From positions 5,766,001 through 5,830,000 of the forward strand of contig JASGIS010000001.1 of NCBI GenBank assembly GCA_047601745.1: 64,000 nucleotides of DNA. The letters are read 5' to 3'. This document shows positions 8,993 to 17,107 of the stretch, in pieces. Each line of letters starts with the position of its first letter. Positions within the stretch are counted from its first letter, which is position 1. This DNA is from JAKPAM01 sp047601745. GTDB lineage: Bacteria; Pseudomonadota; Gammaproteobacteria; Burkholderiales; Burkholderiaceae_E. The position numbers and the translations under genes are program-made. The notes under the pieces were generated by a model, which worked only from the letters and a program-made list of their open reading frames with translations, was not told the origin of the DNA and did no database searches.

Positions 8993-9790
8993 ATGTCTTC
9001 ATTCTGGCGCCGCTTCGGCGGACCTCGCAAAATTTCCGATCAGGCCTGGACCGCCTGCCTGGCCGCGTACCCATTCCTGCGGCGCGTCGGCGCCGGACGC
9101 CTCGAACGCCTGCGCGCGATGACCGAGTCCTTCCTCGCAAGCAAGCAGTTTGCCGGCGAGGCCGGACTCCGCGTCGACGACGCGATCGGCCTGGCGATCG
9201 CTGCCCAGGCCTGCCTTCCGGTGCTCGAACTGGGCCTGCGCTGGTACGACGACTTCGACCAGATCATCGTCTATCCGGACCAGTTCCTGGTGCCGCGTCG
9301 CAACATCGATGCCGCGGGCGTCGTACACGAGGAGACCGTCTGGCTGGCCGGCGAGACGATCGACGGCGGACCGGTCGTACTGTCCTGGGCCGACGCCGAG
9401 CCGACCGCATCGACCGACGTCTTCAATGTGGTGATCCATGAGTTCGTTCACAAGCTCGATCTGCGCGACGGAGAAGCAGACGGCGTGCCGCCGCTGCCCG
9501 CCGCCCGGCGGCGCGAATGGATCGACACGCTCGACCGCGCGTTCGAGCGGTTCAACCGCATGGTCGACGACGTCGAGGACGCGATCCCTCCTTCGGTCGA
9601 TCCGGACAGCGAGGAAGGACAATCGTTCTATCGCGCGCTGCCGCTGGACAGTTATGCGGCCGAGGATCCGGCCGAGTTCTTCGCGGTCGCAGGCGAAGCC
9701 TTCTTTCTGACGCCGGGGCGCCTGCGATCGGCATTTCCGGCGCTCAGCGAGCAGTTCGAAGCTTTCTTCGGACTGCGGCTGACCGACTGA
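8993..9790 (+). CDS. MtfA-like zinc metallopeptidase (M90 family)
   Basis: Predicted cytoplasmic zinc peptidase related to E. coli MtfA, which binds the repressor Mlc and has aminopeptidase activity. The 265-residue protein has the N-terminal region WTACLAAYPFLRRV, the strand VLSWADA, and the zinc motif HEFVHKLD (His149-Glu150-x-x-His153), followed by the acidic stretch SYAAEDPAEFFAVAGEAFF that supplies the third ligand in this family. ATG 8993 (MSSFWRRFGG) is preferred to the upstream ATG at 8921, since family members start about here. No Mlc gene is visible nearby, so the substrate is unknown. Confidence 0.85.
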   Translation: MSSFWRRFGGPRKISDQAWTACLAAYPFLRRVGAGRLERLRAMTESFLASKQFAGEAGLRVDDAIGLAIAAQACLPVLELGLRWYDDFDQIIVYPDQFLVPRRNIDAAGVVHEETVWLAGETIDGGPVVLSWADAEPTASTDVFNVVIHEFVHKLDLRDGEADGVPPLPAARRREWIDTLDRAFERFNRMVDDVEDAIPPSVDPDSEEGQSFYRALPLDSYAAEDPAEFFAVAGEAFFLTPGRLRSAFPALSEQFEAFFGLRLTD

Positions 9791-9815
9791 CAGCCGGTAG
9801 CCGGGCGGCCCGATC

Positions 9816-9927
9816 GCCGGGTTGCCGGGTTGCCGGGTTGCCGGGTTGCCGGGTTGCCGGGTCGCCGGGTCGCCGGGTCGCCGGGTCGCCGGGTTGCCGG
9901 GTTGCCGGGTCGCCGGGTTGCCGGGTC
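9816..9927. repeat. Tandem repeat, 14 copies of an 8-bp unit GCCGGGTY
   Basis: Fourteen head-to-tail octamers, GCCGGGTT or GCCGGGTC; the last base runs T five times, C four times, then T T C T C. It begins 25 bp after the stop of the MtfA-like gene. Since 8 is not a multiple of 3 it is unlikely to be coding; open frames through it are repeat artefacts. Copy number is expected to vary by slippage. Confidence 0.95.
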
Positions 9928-9944
9928 GCCAACGGCCATGCCGT

Positions 9945-9966
9945 CGACTTGTTCACGACTTGTTCA
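9945..9966. repeat. Two perfect tandem copies of CGACTTGTTCA
   Basis: An 11-bp sequence repeated exactly once, end to end, 51 bp upstream of the PrsR-like gene. The spacing of about one helical turn would place both copies on the same DNA face, as for a protein-binding site. It lies just after the octamer array, so simple duplication is also possible. Confidence 0.6.
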
Positions 9967-10016
9967 CGAAATCCTGTCGGCAATCCGTACAGCCACCGTT
10001 ATTGGTGCATTAGTTC

Positions 10017-11813
10017 ATGGCCGCCGCTCGTCGGCCCGCGTCCAATGGCACCAACTTTTTCTCGGTGGCTGCAGCGATGCGATCCAGGCAAGCGACGATT
10101 CATGCACAGGCGTCTCACTCGAGTCACGTCCTGGGCGACCCCCTGACGACGCCGATCCGGCGGCGCGGCGCTTCGGGCGGCCGGGGCGAATCCGGCGGCA
10201 TCGACCAGCGACCCGTGCTGCTGGTCGTCGAGGCCGGCACGGCGATAGAAACCTTGCTCGAAGGCCAGACGACCAGCTTCCAGATCGTCTCGGCCGACAA
10301 CCGGCACAGCGCGATCAACCGGATGCGGCGGCACGATCCGATCGTCATCGCCGTCGATCTGGATCGCGGTGATGCCGGCCCGCCGTCTCGCGAGGAATCG
10401 GCGAACGGGGATTCGGCGGACGGAGAATCGTCGCTCGAAGAATCGGCAGACGAAGAATCGGCAGACGCGGAGTCCGCGGACGAAGGGTCGTCGGACGAAG
10501 GGTCATTGGACGAAGAATCGACGGACGCCGGATCGACGGACGCACGGTCGGCAGATGAGGAACTGGCAGAAGAAGCGACAGGCGAACGGGCCGGCGGGAC
10601 GATCGAGACACCGACCGTCGCCGGCCAGGCCGAAGCGTTTCGCACGATGCAGGACCTGATGGCGCTGTCGCCGACGACCCGCTTCATCGCGCTGGTCGCC
10701 GCCTCGGACCATGAAGCCGCGGTGCGCGCCGTCTCGATGGGCGTCCACGACGTCTTCGAAAAACCGCTGGATGCCGACGCGTTCCGGCTGGTCGTCGAGC
10801 GCACGTTCAGCATCGCCGACATCGAGCACGAATGCCTGCGTCGACTCGAAGCCGCCAGTCGGTCGGGCATCGACGGCATCGTGACCCGCGCCCCCCAGAT
10901 GCTCAGGCTGTGCCAGCAGGTGCTCGATCTGGCGCAAACCCGCGAGACCGTGCTGTTCGAGGGCGAACCCGGTACCGGCAAGCATCTGCTGGCCCAGGCC
11001 CTGCACCTGCACTCGCCGCGCAGCGATCACCGCTTCGCCGTCGTACGCTGCACCGTGCGCGACCATCGCCGGCTGCTGACCGAGCTGTTCGGCAGCGAAC
11101 GGCCGGCGCCGTCCGGCGACGACAAGAACGATGCGGGGACGACGCGTTGCGCTTCGCACCCCGGCAAGCTGGAACTGGCGCACGGCGGAACGCTGTTCCT
11201 CGACGAAGTCTCCGAACTGCCCGAGGAGCTCCAGGTCCATCTGCTGGCCTTCCTGCGCGACCGATCGATCCAACGCAACGGGACGAATCAGACTGTCGAG
11301 GTGGATGTTCGCGTAGTGTGCTCGAGCCGTTTCGACCTGAGCGATCTGGCCGCCCGCGGCCGTTTCCATCCGGGCCTGGCCCTGGCGCTGTCCGCCACCC
11401 GCCTGCGGGTCCCCCCGCTGCGTGAACGCGCCGGCGACGCGGCGCTGCTCGCGCACACGATCCTGCGGCGGCTCGGCCGGCGCCATGGCCGCAACCGGCT
11501 GACGCTGTCCGAAGCGGCGCTCGATGCGATCGGCGTCTACCCGTTTCCGGGCAACGTCCGGGAGCTGGAGAACGCGATGCGCAAGGCCATCGTCAACGTC
11601 ATCGGACGGATCATCACGCCGGCCGACCTCGAACTGCCCCATGCCCCGACGCCGGACATCCTCAATCTGCGGCGGATTCGCGACGATGCCGAACGCCAGG
11701 CGGTGCTGCGCGTGATGGCACGATCCGACGGCAACGTGGCGCGCGCGGCCGAGTTGCTCGGCATCAGCCGCCCGACGTTGTATGACTTGCTGAACAGATT
11801 CGGTCTGCGCTGA
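10017..11813 (+). CDS. PrsR-like (PEP-CTERM-box) response regulator, degenerate AAA+ domain
   Basis: Resembles PrsR regulators that control PEP-CTERM/exopolysaccharide genes with sigma-54. Receiver: IVIAVDLD (Asp113 or 115) and Lys249 in FEKPLD, but split by an acidic Ser/Glu/Asp/Ala insertion (about 122-195) made of ESADE-like pentads. The AAA+ domain keeps Walker A (GEPGTGKH, 315-322) and Walker B (GGTLFLDE, about 389-396). The GAFTGA loop expected after LFGSE is replaced by unrelated residues ending in CASHPGKLELAHGG, and the arginine-finger region FREDLYYRL is replaced by FHPGLALAL. A Fis-type helix-turn-helix closes the protein (NVARAAELLGISRPTLYDLL). It can probably bind DNA but not remodel sigma-54. 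No PrsK kinase is adjacent. Start ATG 10017; ATG 10077 is possible. Confidence 0.8.
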   Translation: MAAARRPASNGTNFFSVAAAMRSRQATIHAQASHSSHVLGDPLTTPIRRRGASGGRGESGGIDQRPVLLVVEAGTAIETLLEGQTTSFQIVSADNRHSAINRMRRHDPIVIAVDLDRGDAGPPSREESANGDSADGESSLEESADEESADAESADEGSSDEGSLDEESTDAGSTDARSADEELAEEATGERAGGTIETPTVAGQAEAFRTMQDLMALSPTTRFIALVAASDHEAAVRAVSMGVHDVFEKPLDADAFRLVVERTFSIADIEHECLRRLEAASRSGIDGIVTRAPQMLRLCQQVLDLAQTRETVLFEGEPGTGKHLLAQALHLHSPRSDHRFAVVRCTVRDHRRLLTELFGSERPAPSGDDKNDAGTTRCASHPGKLELAHGGTLFLDEVSELPEELQVHLLAFLRDRSIQRNGTNQTVEVDVRVVCSSRFDLSDLAARGRFHPGLALALSATRLRVPPLRERAGDAALLAHTILRRLGRRHGRNRLTLSEAALDAIGVYPFPGNVRELENAMRKAIVNVIGRIITPADLELPHAPTPDILNLRRIRDDAERQAVLRVMARSDGNVARAAELLGISRPTLYDLLNRFGLR

Positions 11814-11853
11814 GATGGGTGTGACAGGCGACATCCGGCCCGGGGCGGCTACA

Positions 11854-12924
11854 ATGCGCCCCATGCTCAAGCCCCCCTTCCATCGGCTCGCGTGGGCCGC
11901 CGGTCTGCTGATCCTCATGTCGGGCCCGGCCGTGACGGCCAGTGCCGCTGAGGCCCAGGCCAGCGCGGAAGCCCTGCTCGAATCGCGGTCGACCGCGGCC
12001 GAATCGCTCGAATCCCCCGATCGGGGGGCTCAGCAACTGGAAGCCGGCATCCGCTACGAGAACGGCGAAGGCGTCGAACGCGACTACCGCCGGGCGCACC
12101 AGCTCTATTGCCAGGCGGCGAGCGCCGAACAGCCGGACGCGTTGATCCGCCTGGGCTGGATGTATGCCAACGGCAGCGGCGTCACGCGCAACGACGTGAT
12201 CGCCGCGACGCTTTTCCGCCGCGCCGCGAACCTGGGCAACGATCTGGCCAGCCAGTTGACCATGCTGTTCTCGGCGGCCACGCAGCAGATGCCCGAGTGC
12301 CTGGGCGGCCCCGGCGATCACCTGTCGGCCAACAACGACGCGGCACCGGGCGGTCCCACCGCCGCCTCCCGAACCCGGTCGCTGGCGCCGACGCCGACGG
12401 TCGAGGCCCCCGCGCAGTTTCGCGAAGGGCCGGCCCCGATCGAGCGCCGCAAGATCGTCCAGAGCGTGATGCAGATGGCCGGGCAGTTCCGGCTGGACCC
12501 TCGGCTGGTGCTGGCCGTCATCGGTACCGAATCGGGCTTCGACCCGAATGCACGCTCGAACAAGAATGCGTTCGGCCTGATGCAATTGATTCCGGACACC
12601 GCCGAACGCTTCGCCGTCAAGGACATTCTCGACCCGATGCAGAACATTCGGGGCGGCATGAGCTATCTGCGCTGGCTGCTCGCTTACTACCGGGGCGACG
12701 TCGTGCTGGCCGTCGCCGCCTACAACGCCGGCGAAGGCGCGGTCGACAAGTTCAAAGGCGTACCGCCGTTCAGCGAGACCCTGGCCTACGTCCAGCGGAT
12801 TCGGGCGTTCTACCCGTTCGACTATCACCCGTTCGATCCGTCGGCCGCCGGCCCTTCGGCGATGCTGCGCATCGCGAACGACGCCCGCGCGACGCCGGCG
12901 ATCAGCAAAGCCCCTCGCATGTAG
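11854..12924 (+). CDS. Lytic transglycosylase with Sel1 repeats and SLT domain
   Basis: Predicted periplasmic murein lytic transglycosylase. A signal peptide (WAAGLLILMSGPAVTASAAEA) is followed by two Sel1-type repeats (about residues 60-135), a Pro/Ala linker, and a C-terminal SLT domain with the catalytic-Glu motif TESGFDPNA, then NAFGLMQLIP and LAVAAYNAGEGAV. Start ATG 11854 lies about 6 nt after a GGGGCGG stretch; ATG 11863 is the alternative. It sits next to, and convergent with, the Tad pilus operon, so it may open the cell wall for the pilus or secretin, though this is only inferred from position. Confidence 0.88.
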   Translation: MRPMLKPPFHRLAWAAGLLILMSGPAVTASAAEAQASAEALLESRSTAAESLESPDRGAQQLEAGIRYENGEGVERDYRRAHQLYCQAASAEQPDALIRLGWMYANGSGVTRNDVIAATLFRRAANLGNDLASQLTMLFSAATQQMPECLGGPGDHLSANNDAAPGGPTAASRTRSLAPTPTVEAPAQFREGPAPIERRKIVQSVMQMAGQFRLDPRLVLAVIGTESGFDPNARSNKNAFGLMQLIPDTAERFAVKDILDPMQNIRGGMSYLRWLLAYYRGDVVLAVAAYNAGEGAVDKFKGVPPFSETLAYVQRIRAFYPFDYHPFDPSAAGPSAMLRIANDARATPAISKAPRM

Positions 12925-12935
12925 GTGGTGCGGGT

Positions 12936-13868
12936 TCACTCGGCCATCCTAGGCGGACTCTGCATCCGTACGACCGTCGACAGCCGAACCGGCCAACGCG
13001 GACGACGCTGTCCGCGTTCATCGACGGCGTCGTAGTAGCGGCACGCCCATTGGCGGGGGTGCTGCGCCTGGGAGGCCAGCCGGACCAGACCCAGGTGCCT
13101 GTCGGCGGCCGACTCGCAAGCGTCGAGCTGGCGCATGATCCAGGCCGACAGCGGGCCCACCAGCGGCACCGTCAACGGAACGCCGTAGACGAGTTCGACC
13201 TTGAGCAACAAGGCATCGGCCAGCGTCTGGCCCGACGCCGCGCCGATCGGCTCCTGCCCTCGGTATCCGGCGATGCCGGTCGCGGGCCGCGCGGAGATCG
13301 CCCGATACCGCAAGCTGTCGATCGGGATCTCGATCGATCCGCCCACCGGCTGTCCCTCGTCGTCGCGGGCCGGCTCCCCCCAGTCGGAAAAACTGCGCGA
13401 ATCGGGCGAGATCACGTTCACTTCGATCCAGCCGGCCCGCTTGCCCGCCGCGACGTGCGCGGCGGCCTGCCCCAGGTTGGCATCGAACTCTGCGCCATTG
13501 GACGCACCGTACAGATAGGGAACCAGGCCGCGTGCCAGGCCGCGATCGATCGCGGCCGTCTCGGCATGCGCGACGCTGCCGGTGCGCGAAGCTTCCAGCA
13601 GCGCATAGGACACGGCATTGCGACCATGGAACACCAGCGCCCATTGGAGGATCGCCAGGCCCAGCCATAGCACCAGCGGCACCGCGACCAACGTGTCGAC
13701 GAGCGCGATCCCCCGATGGACGCGTCCGGCCAGACGCCTTTCGCGTGGCGGTCCGAGCCGGTGGCGCAACTTGGGGTGGTGGCGCAAGCCGAGGCGGCGT
13801 CGCGACCCGAGCTTGCACCGCGATTCCACGCAGCATCGCTGCCTTCGAGGACGAGCCTGCGTCTTCAT
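12936..13868 (-). CDS. TadE-like pseudopilin, last gene of the Tad operon
   Basis: Predicted membrane-anchored minor pilin of the Tad system. A long Arg-rich leader precedes GIALVDTLVAVPLVLWLGLAIL, a single hydrophobic helix following a Gly, as in type IV pilin-like proteins; the +5 residue is Asp rather than Glu. The remaining 230 residues form a periplasmic domain of unknown fold. ATG 13868 overlaps the tadD stop (ATGA), supporting this start. It converges on the lytic transglycosylase with an 11-bp gap. Assignment is by locus and topology, so the exact TadE/TadF/TadG class is open. Confidence 0.72.
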   Translation of the reverse strand: MKTQARPRRQRCCVESRCKLGSRRRLGLRHHPKLRHRLGPPRERRLAGRVHRGIALVDTLVAVPLVLWLGLAILQWALVFHGRNAVSYALLEASRTGSVAHAETAAIDRGLARGLVPYLYGASNGAEFDANLGQAAAHVAAGKRAGWIEVNVISPDSRSFSDWGEPARDDEGQPVGGSIEIPIDSLRYRAISARPATGIAGYRGQEPIGAASGQTLADALLLKVELVYGVPLTVPLVGPLSAWIMRQLDACESAADRHLGLVRLASQAQHPRQWACRYYDAVDERGQRRPRWPVRLSTVVRMQSPPRMAE

Positions 13869-14788
13869 CGCATCGCCTGGGATGCCTGGGATTTCGGAGG
13901 CGCGGCCTCGGACGACGGTGCGGCGGCAGCCCGGGCTTGCTCGCCATTCGCCGCACCATCGGCGCCGGCGTCGCCGCCGCCCTTTTTTGGCACCGCCGTG
14001 CCGGCCGCCGGCATCGAAGGCAGCCCCTGGAAATGCTCGACCCTGGGCGGAGGACCCAGCCGGCGCGCGTCGACCGTGCCCGTCGGTTCGACGACCGGCT
14101 GCCGCGCGGCCTGCCGCCTGTCGGGAGGCGTCATCAACGTGGACGTCACCGCCGGGCGAGAGCCGGCAGCGCCCACGGGCAGCGTGGACGGATCGATCCG
14201 CCGGGCCGAGGACAACGCGCGAACCCTGAGCTCGGACTGCGACAGCTCCGCCTCGATCGCCCTGCGCTCGCCGTCCAGTTCGGGCTTGATCGGCGCGCGT
14301 TCGAGCTCCGCCAGCGCCAGTCGCGTTCGCCACAGACCGAGCAAGGCCAGGTTCATCAATGCCTTGTCGCGCAGCCCGTCGTCGGCGCCGGCCGCCGCCA
14401 CCAGGCTCAGCACCCGCCGGTACGCATCGCTGGCGGCAGTCAGGTCGCTGGCACGCTGATGCAGGTTGCCGAGCCGAAACCATGCGGCCGCGTGGCGTTC
14501 GTCGATCGCCACGAGCCGGGTGAAGCCGAGCTGCGCATCCCGAAACTGCTGCTGCTGGAATGCCGTTTCGGCGGCCTGGTAGAGCCGGGCCACCGCCGCG
14601 CCGTCCGGGGCCGCCGCGGGCGCGCGGCCGGCAGCCGCCAGTTCCTGCGGTTGCGCCCAATGCTGCAGGCTCGGCGCGTCCAGTCCCTGCGCGAGCGCGG
14701 ATCCCGATCCGGCGCCCGACAGGATCATCCAGGCCGCCACCGACAGCCTCGTCGTCCGGCGCTTCGAAAGGGTCGGGCGATGTTTCAT
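13865..14788 (-). CDS. tadD: TadD-like TPR lipoprotein/assembly protein
   Basis: Tad loci usually encode a TPR protein, TadD, needed for secretin assembly. The 307-residue protein begins MKHRPTLSKRRTTRLSVAAW with a signal peptide ending near SALAQ. TPR-like helices follow (AETAFQQQQFRDAQLGFTRL, AAAWFRLGNLHQRASDL), then a Pro/Ala-rich C-terminal third. No lipobox cysteine is seen, so it may be a soluble periplasmic form. ATG 14788 is preceded by GGAGGAT on its strand. The C-terminal region is low-complexity and probably disordered. Confidence 0.75.
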   Translation of the reverse strand: MKHRPTLSKRRTTRLSVAAWMILSGAGSGSALAQGLDAPSLQHWAQPQELAAAGRAPAAAPDGAAVARLYQAAETAFQQQQFRDAQLGFTRLVAIDERHAAAWFRLGNLHQRASDLTAASDAYRRVLSLVAAAGADDGLRDKALMNLALLGLWRTRLALAELERAPIKPELDGERRAIEAELSQSELRVRALSSARRIDPSTLPVGAAGSRPAVTSTLMTPPDRRQAARQPVVEPTGTVDARRLGPPPRVEHFQGLPSMPAAGTAVPKKGGGDAGADGAANGEQARAAAAPSSEAAPPKSQASQAMR

Positions 14789-14871
14789 CAGATCCTCCAC
14801 GAGTGACAGGAAAAACCCGATGGCTCCCGGTACACGGATCACCAACGGGGAAACGGCGGCGCATCGCCGGA

Positions 14872-15294
14872 TCACGGCAGCGCGAGGCGGCCCGAGGTCC
14901 GGCCGGTATCGAACGGCCAGCGTTGCCCCTCGGTCAACGACCAGCGGGAACTGGCTCCCGCCGCGAACTCGATCGCAACCCACGCCCCCGCCGCGCCGCA
15001 CCATCGACGAGGCGGCAAGCCGGTGACGATGCGCACGATCCGGTCATGGCGATCCAGAAACACCACGTCGATCGCGAAGCGCATCCCGAACGTATGCACG
15101 CCGCTGCACGGCTCGATCCACAACGCCTGGTCATCGGGGAGGCGCTTGCGGCCCAGCAATCCGATCAGTCGCTGATCGAAACGCCGCGCGAACCGCAGCC
15201 GGGGCGATGCCGGAGGGGCCGGCGGTATCGTCGACGCATGAACGGGCTTCTGATCGCCCGGACGGCGATCGGCGATTACGGTCCGGCGAGTCAT
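14872..15294 (-). CDS. DUF192 protein
   Basis: Small protein (140 residues) with the DUF192 fold: the family signature appears as LPDDQALWIEPCSGVHTFGMRFAIDVVFLD followed by VIEFAAG-like WVAIEFAAGAS. Function is unknown; members often accompany Tad/Flp pilus genes. Start ATG 15294 overlaps the tadC stop by 3 nt. About 80 bp separate its stop from tadD. There is no signal peptide, unlike many secreted DUF192 proteins. Confidence 0.8.
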   Translation of the reverse strand: MTRRTVIADRRPGDQKPVHASTIPPAPPASPRLRFARRFDQRLIGLLGRKRLPDDQALWIEPCSGVHTFGMRFAIDVVFLDRHDRIVRIVTGLPPRRWCGAAGAWVAIEFAAGASSRWSLTEGQRWPFDTGRTSGRLALP

Positions 15295-16175
15295 CAATTG
15301 AGCCACCCCTCTTGGACGATCCGGCTGAACACGGGAAAGAACAGGATCAGGAACGTGCACGGAAAGATGAACAGCAGCAGCGGAAACAGCATCTTGACCG
15401 GCGCTTCCATCGCCAGCTTCTCGGCGCGCATGAAGCGCTCGTTGCGGCGCTGCTCCGCCTGGGCACGCAATACCGGCCCCAGCGATGCGCCCTGCTTTTC
15501 GGCCGCCACCAGCGCCGAAACCAGGTTGCCGACCGCCGGCAGGCCGAGGCGGTCGGCCATTCCCCTAAGGGCGTCGGCGCGCGTGCGCCCTGCCCGCAGA
15601 TCGCGCATCACGCGAGTCAGTTCGGTACGGAACGGCCCCGCCGGCCCCTTGTCGATCGCCTGGTCGATCGCGCTGCTCAGGTTCAGTCCGGATTCGAGCG
15701 ACAGCGTGATGATGTCCAGGAAGAACGGCAGTTCGCGCAGCAGCCGGCGGGTCCGGGTCGCCATCCGGTCACGCAGCCACGTGACCGGCAGGTACAGACC
15801 GACGAGCCCCGCGCAGACCAGCAGTCCGAGCGGCGCCAGGCCGCGGGGCGAATGGACGACGGCCATCAGCAGCGGCGCGGCCAGTCCGGCCAGCACGCGC
15901 CCGGCCTGGAACTGCTCGGGCGTCAGCGAATGATCGAGATCGGCCTGCCGCAACATCGTCAGCCAGCGCGCCCGTGACGGCTGCACCATCCATCTGCCGG
16001 GCCACCGCGACAACGGCAGCACCAGCGGCCAGAGCAGCGCCCAGAATCTCGGCGGCCGGTCCTTGTAGGTACGGTCGTCTTCCGGCGTATCGACCACGGC
16101 CACGCGAACGGCCGCGAGCAGCAGCAGGACCGCCAGTCCGGCGCAGGCCGGCACGATGATCGTCAGCACGCTCAT
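15294..16175 (-). CDS. tadC: Tad pilus inner-membrane platform protein TadC
   Basis: Type II secretion F-domain protein forming, with TadB, the inner-membrane platform of the Tad pilus. The 293-residue protein has N-terminal membrane helices (TIIVPACAGLAVLLLLAAVRVAV), a cytoplasmic T2SF domain (LPFFLDIITLSLESGLNLSSAIDQA; VAAEKQGASLGPVLRAQAEQRR) and a C-terminal hydrophobic pair ending FPCTFLILFFPVF. ATG 16175 overlaps the tadB stop by 4 nt. Confidence 0.92.
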   Translation of the reverse strand: MSVLTIIVPACAGLAVLLLLAAVRVAVVDTPEDDRTYKDRPPRFWALLWPLVLPLSRWPGRWMVQPSRARWLTMLRQADLDHSLTPEQFQAGRVLAGLAAPLLMAVVHSPRGLAPLGLLVCAGLVGLYLPVTWLRDRMATRTRRLLRELPFFLDIITLSLESGLNLSSAIDQAIDKGPAGPFRTELTRVMRDLRAGRTRADALRGMADRLGLPAVGNLVSALVAAEKQGASLGPVLRAQAEQRRNERFMRAEKLAMEAPVKMLFPLLLFIFPCTFLILFFPVFSRIVQEGWLN

Positions 16176-17044
16176 ACGTCCACGCTCACGATTCGGCGAA
16201 CGAACAGAAAGCCCAGCGACTGCAGCACGACGATCGCCGCGCAGGCCGACAGGCCATACCAGGTCGTGAACAGCGCCGACATCGCGACCGGTTCCATCTT
16301 GAACAGCACGAGACCAAGCAGCAGCGGCAGGCTGCCCATCACCCATCCCTGCAGCTTGCCCTGCGAGGTCAGCGCGTCGACCTTGGCCTCGAGCGCCTGC
16401 TTGCGCCGCGTGGATTCGGCCAGCGACTCCAGCGTCTCGGCCAGATTGCCGCCGGTCTCGTGCGCGATCCGCAGCGCCGCGCTCAGCAGGCGCGTCTCCT
16501 CGACGCCCATCCGGCGTTCGAGACCGGCAAGCGCCTGGTTCAGCGACACACCGAGGCGCTGCTCGCGCAGCATCATCTCGATCTCCTGCCGCGCGGGCGG
16601 CGCAGTCTCGGCAGTCACCTGGGCCAGCGCCTGCCACAGGCTCGCCCCGGCGCGCAGTCCGCCGGCGGTCAGCAGCATCAGGTCGGGGAGCTGCTGGCGA
16701 AACCGCTCGCGCCGCGCCCGCCTGACATGCGCGAGCAGGATCCTCGGCGACAGGCCGGCGAGCCCCGCCGCGACCAGCGCGATCAAACCGCTCCCGGAAA
16801 GGACATAAGCGGCGACGCCCAGCGCGACGACGATGACGACATTGAGCGTCAGCAATCGTCGCGGGTCGATGAACAGGTGCGATCGCGCGAGCTGGATCTC
16901 GACCGTCTGATTGAAGCGTTCGCCGTACCGCCGGCCGGTACGGCTCAGGCTGACCCACAGCCACCACGCGAACACCGACACGGCCAGGAAGACCGCGACC
17001 TGGATCAGGCCGATCGACGCGATGGTGCCCAGTTCGAATTGCAT
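16172..17044 (-). CDS. tadB: Tad pilus inner-membrane platform protein TadB
   Basis: Second F-domain platform protein. Three N-terminal hydrophobic segments (from IQVAVFLAVSVFAWWLWV) precede the T2SF domain (LPDLMLLTAGGLRAGASLWQAL; RIAHETGGNLAETLESLAEST) and C-terminal helices. 290 residues, normal length. It follows tadA with a 63-bp gap and is translationally coupled to tadC. Confidence 0.92.
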   Translation of the reverse strand: MQFELGTIASIGLIQVAVFLAVSVFAWWLWVSLSRTGRRYGERFNQTVEIQLARSHLFIDPRRLLTLNVVIVVALGVAAYVLSGSGLIALVAAGLAGLSPRILLAHVRRARRERFRQQLPDLMLLTAGGLRAGASLWQALAQVTAETAPPARQEIEMMLREQRLGVSLNQALAGLERRMGVEETRLLSAALRIAHETGGNLAETLESLAESTRRKQALEAKVDALTSQGKLQGWVMGSLPLLLGLVLFKMEPVAMSALFTTWYGLSACAAIVVLQSLGFLFVRRIVSVDV

Positions 17045-17107
17045 GATGGAACCTCGACAAAAAAAGCGTGCTCGCGCGCAGGGAATCGGTTCGACGACGA
17101 CGGCCGG

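Noticed and set aside
9816..9927. CRISPR array
   Set aside because: Units are contiguous octamers without spacers; a simple tandem repeat.
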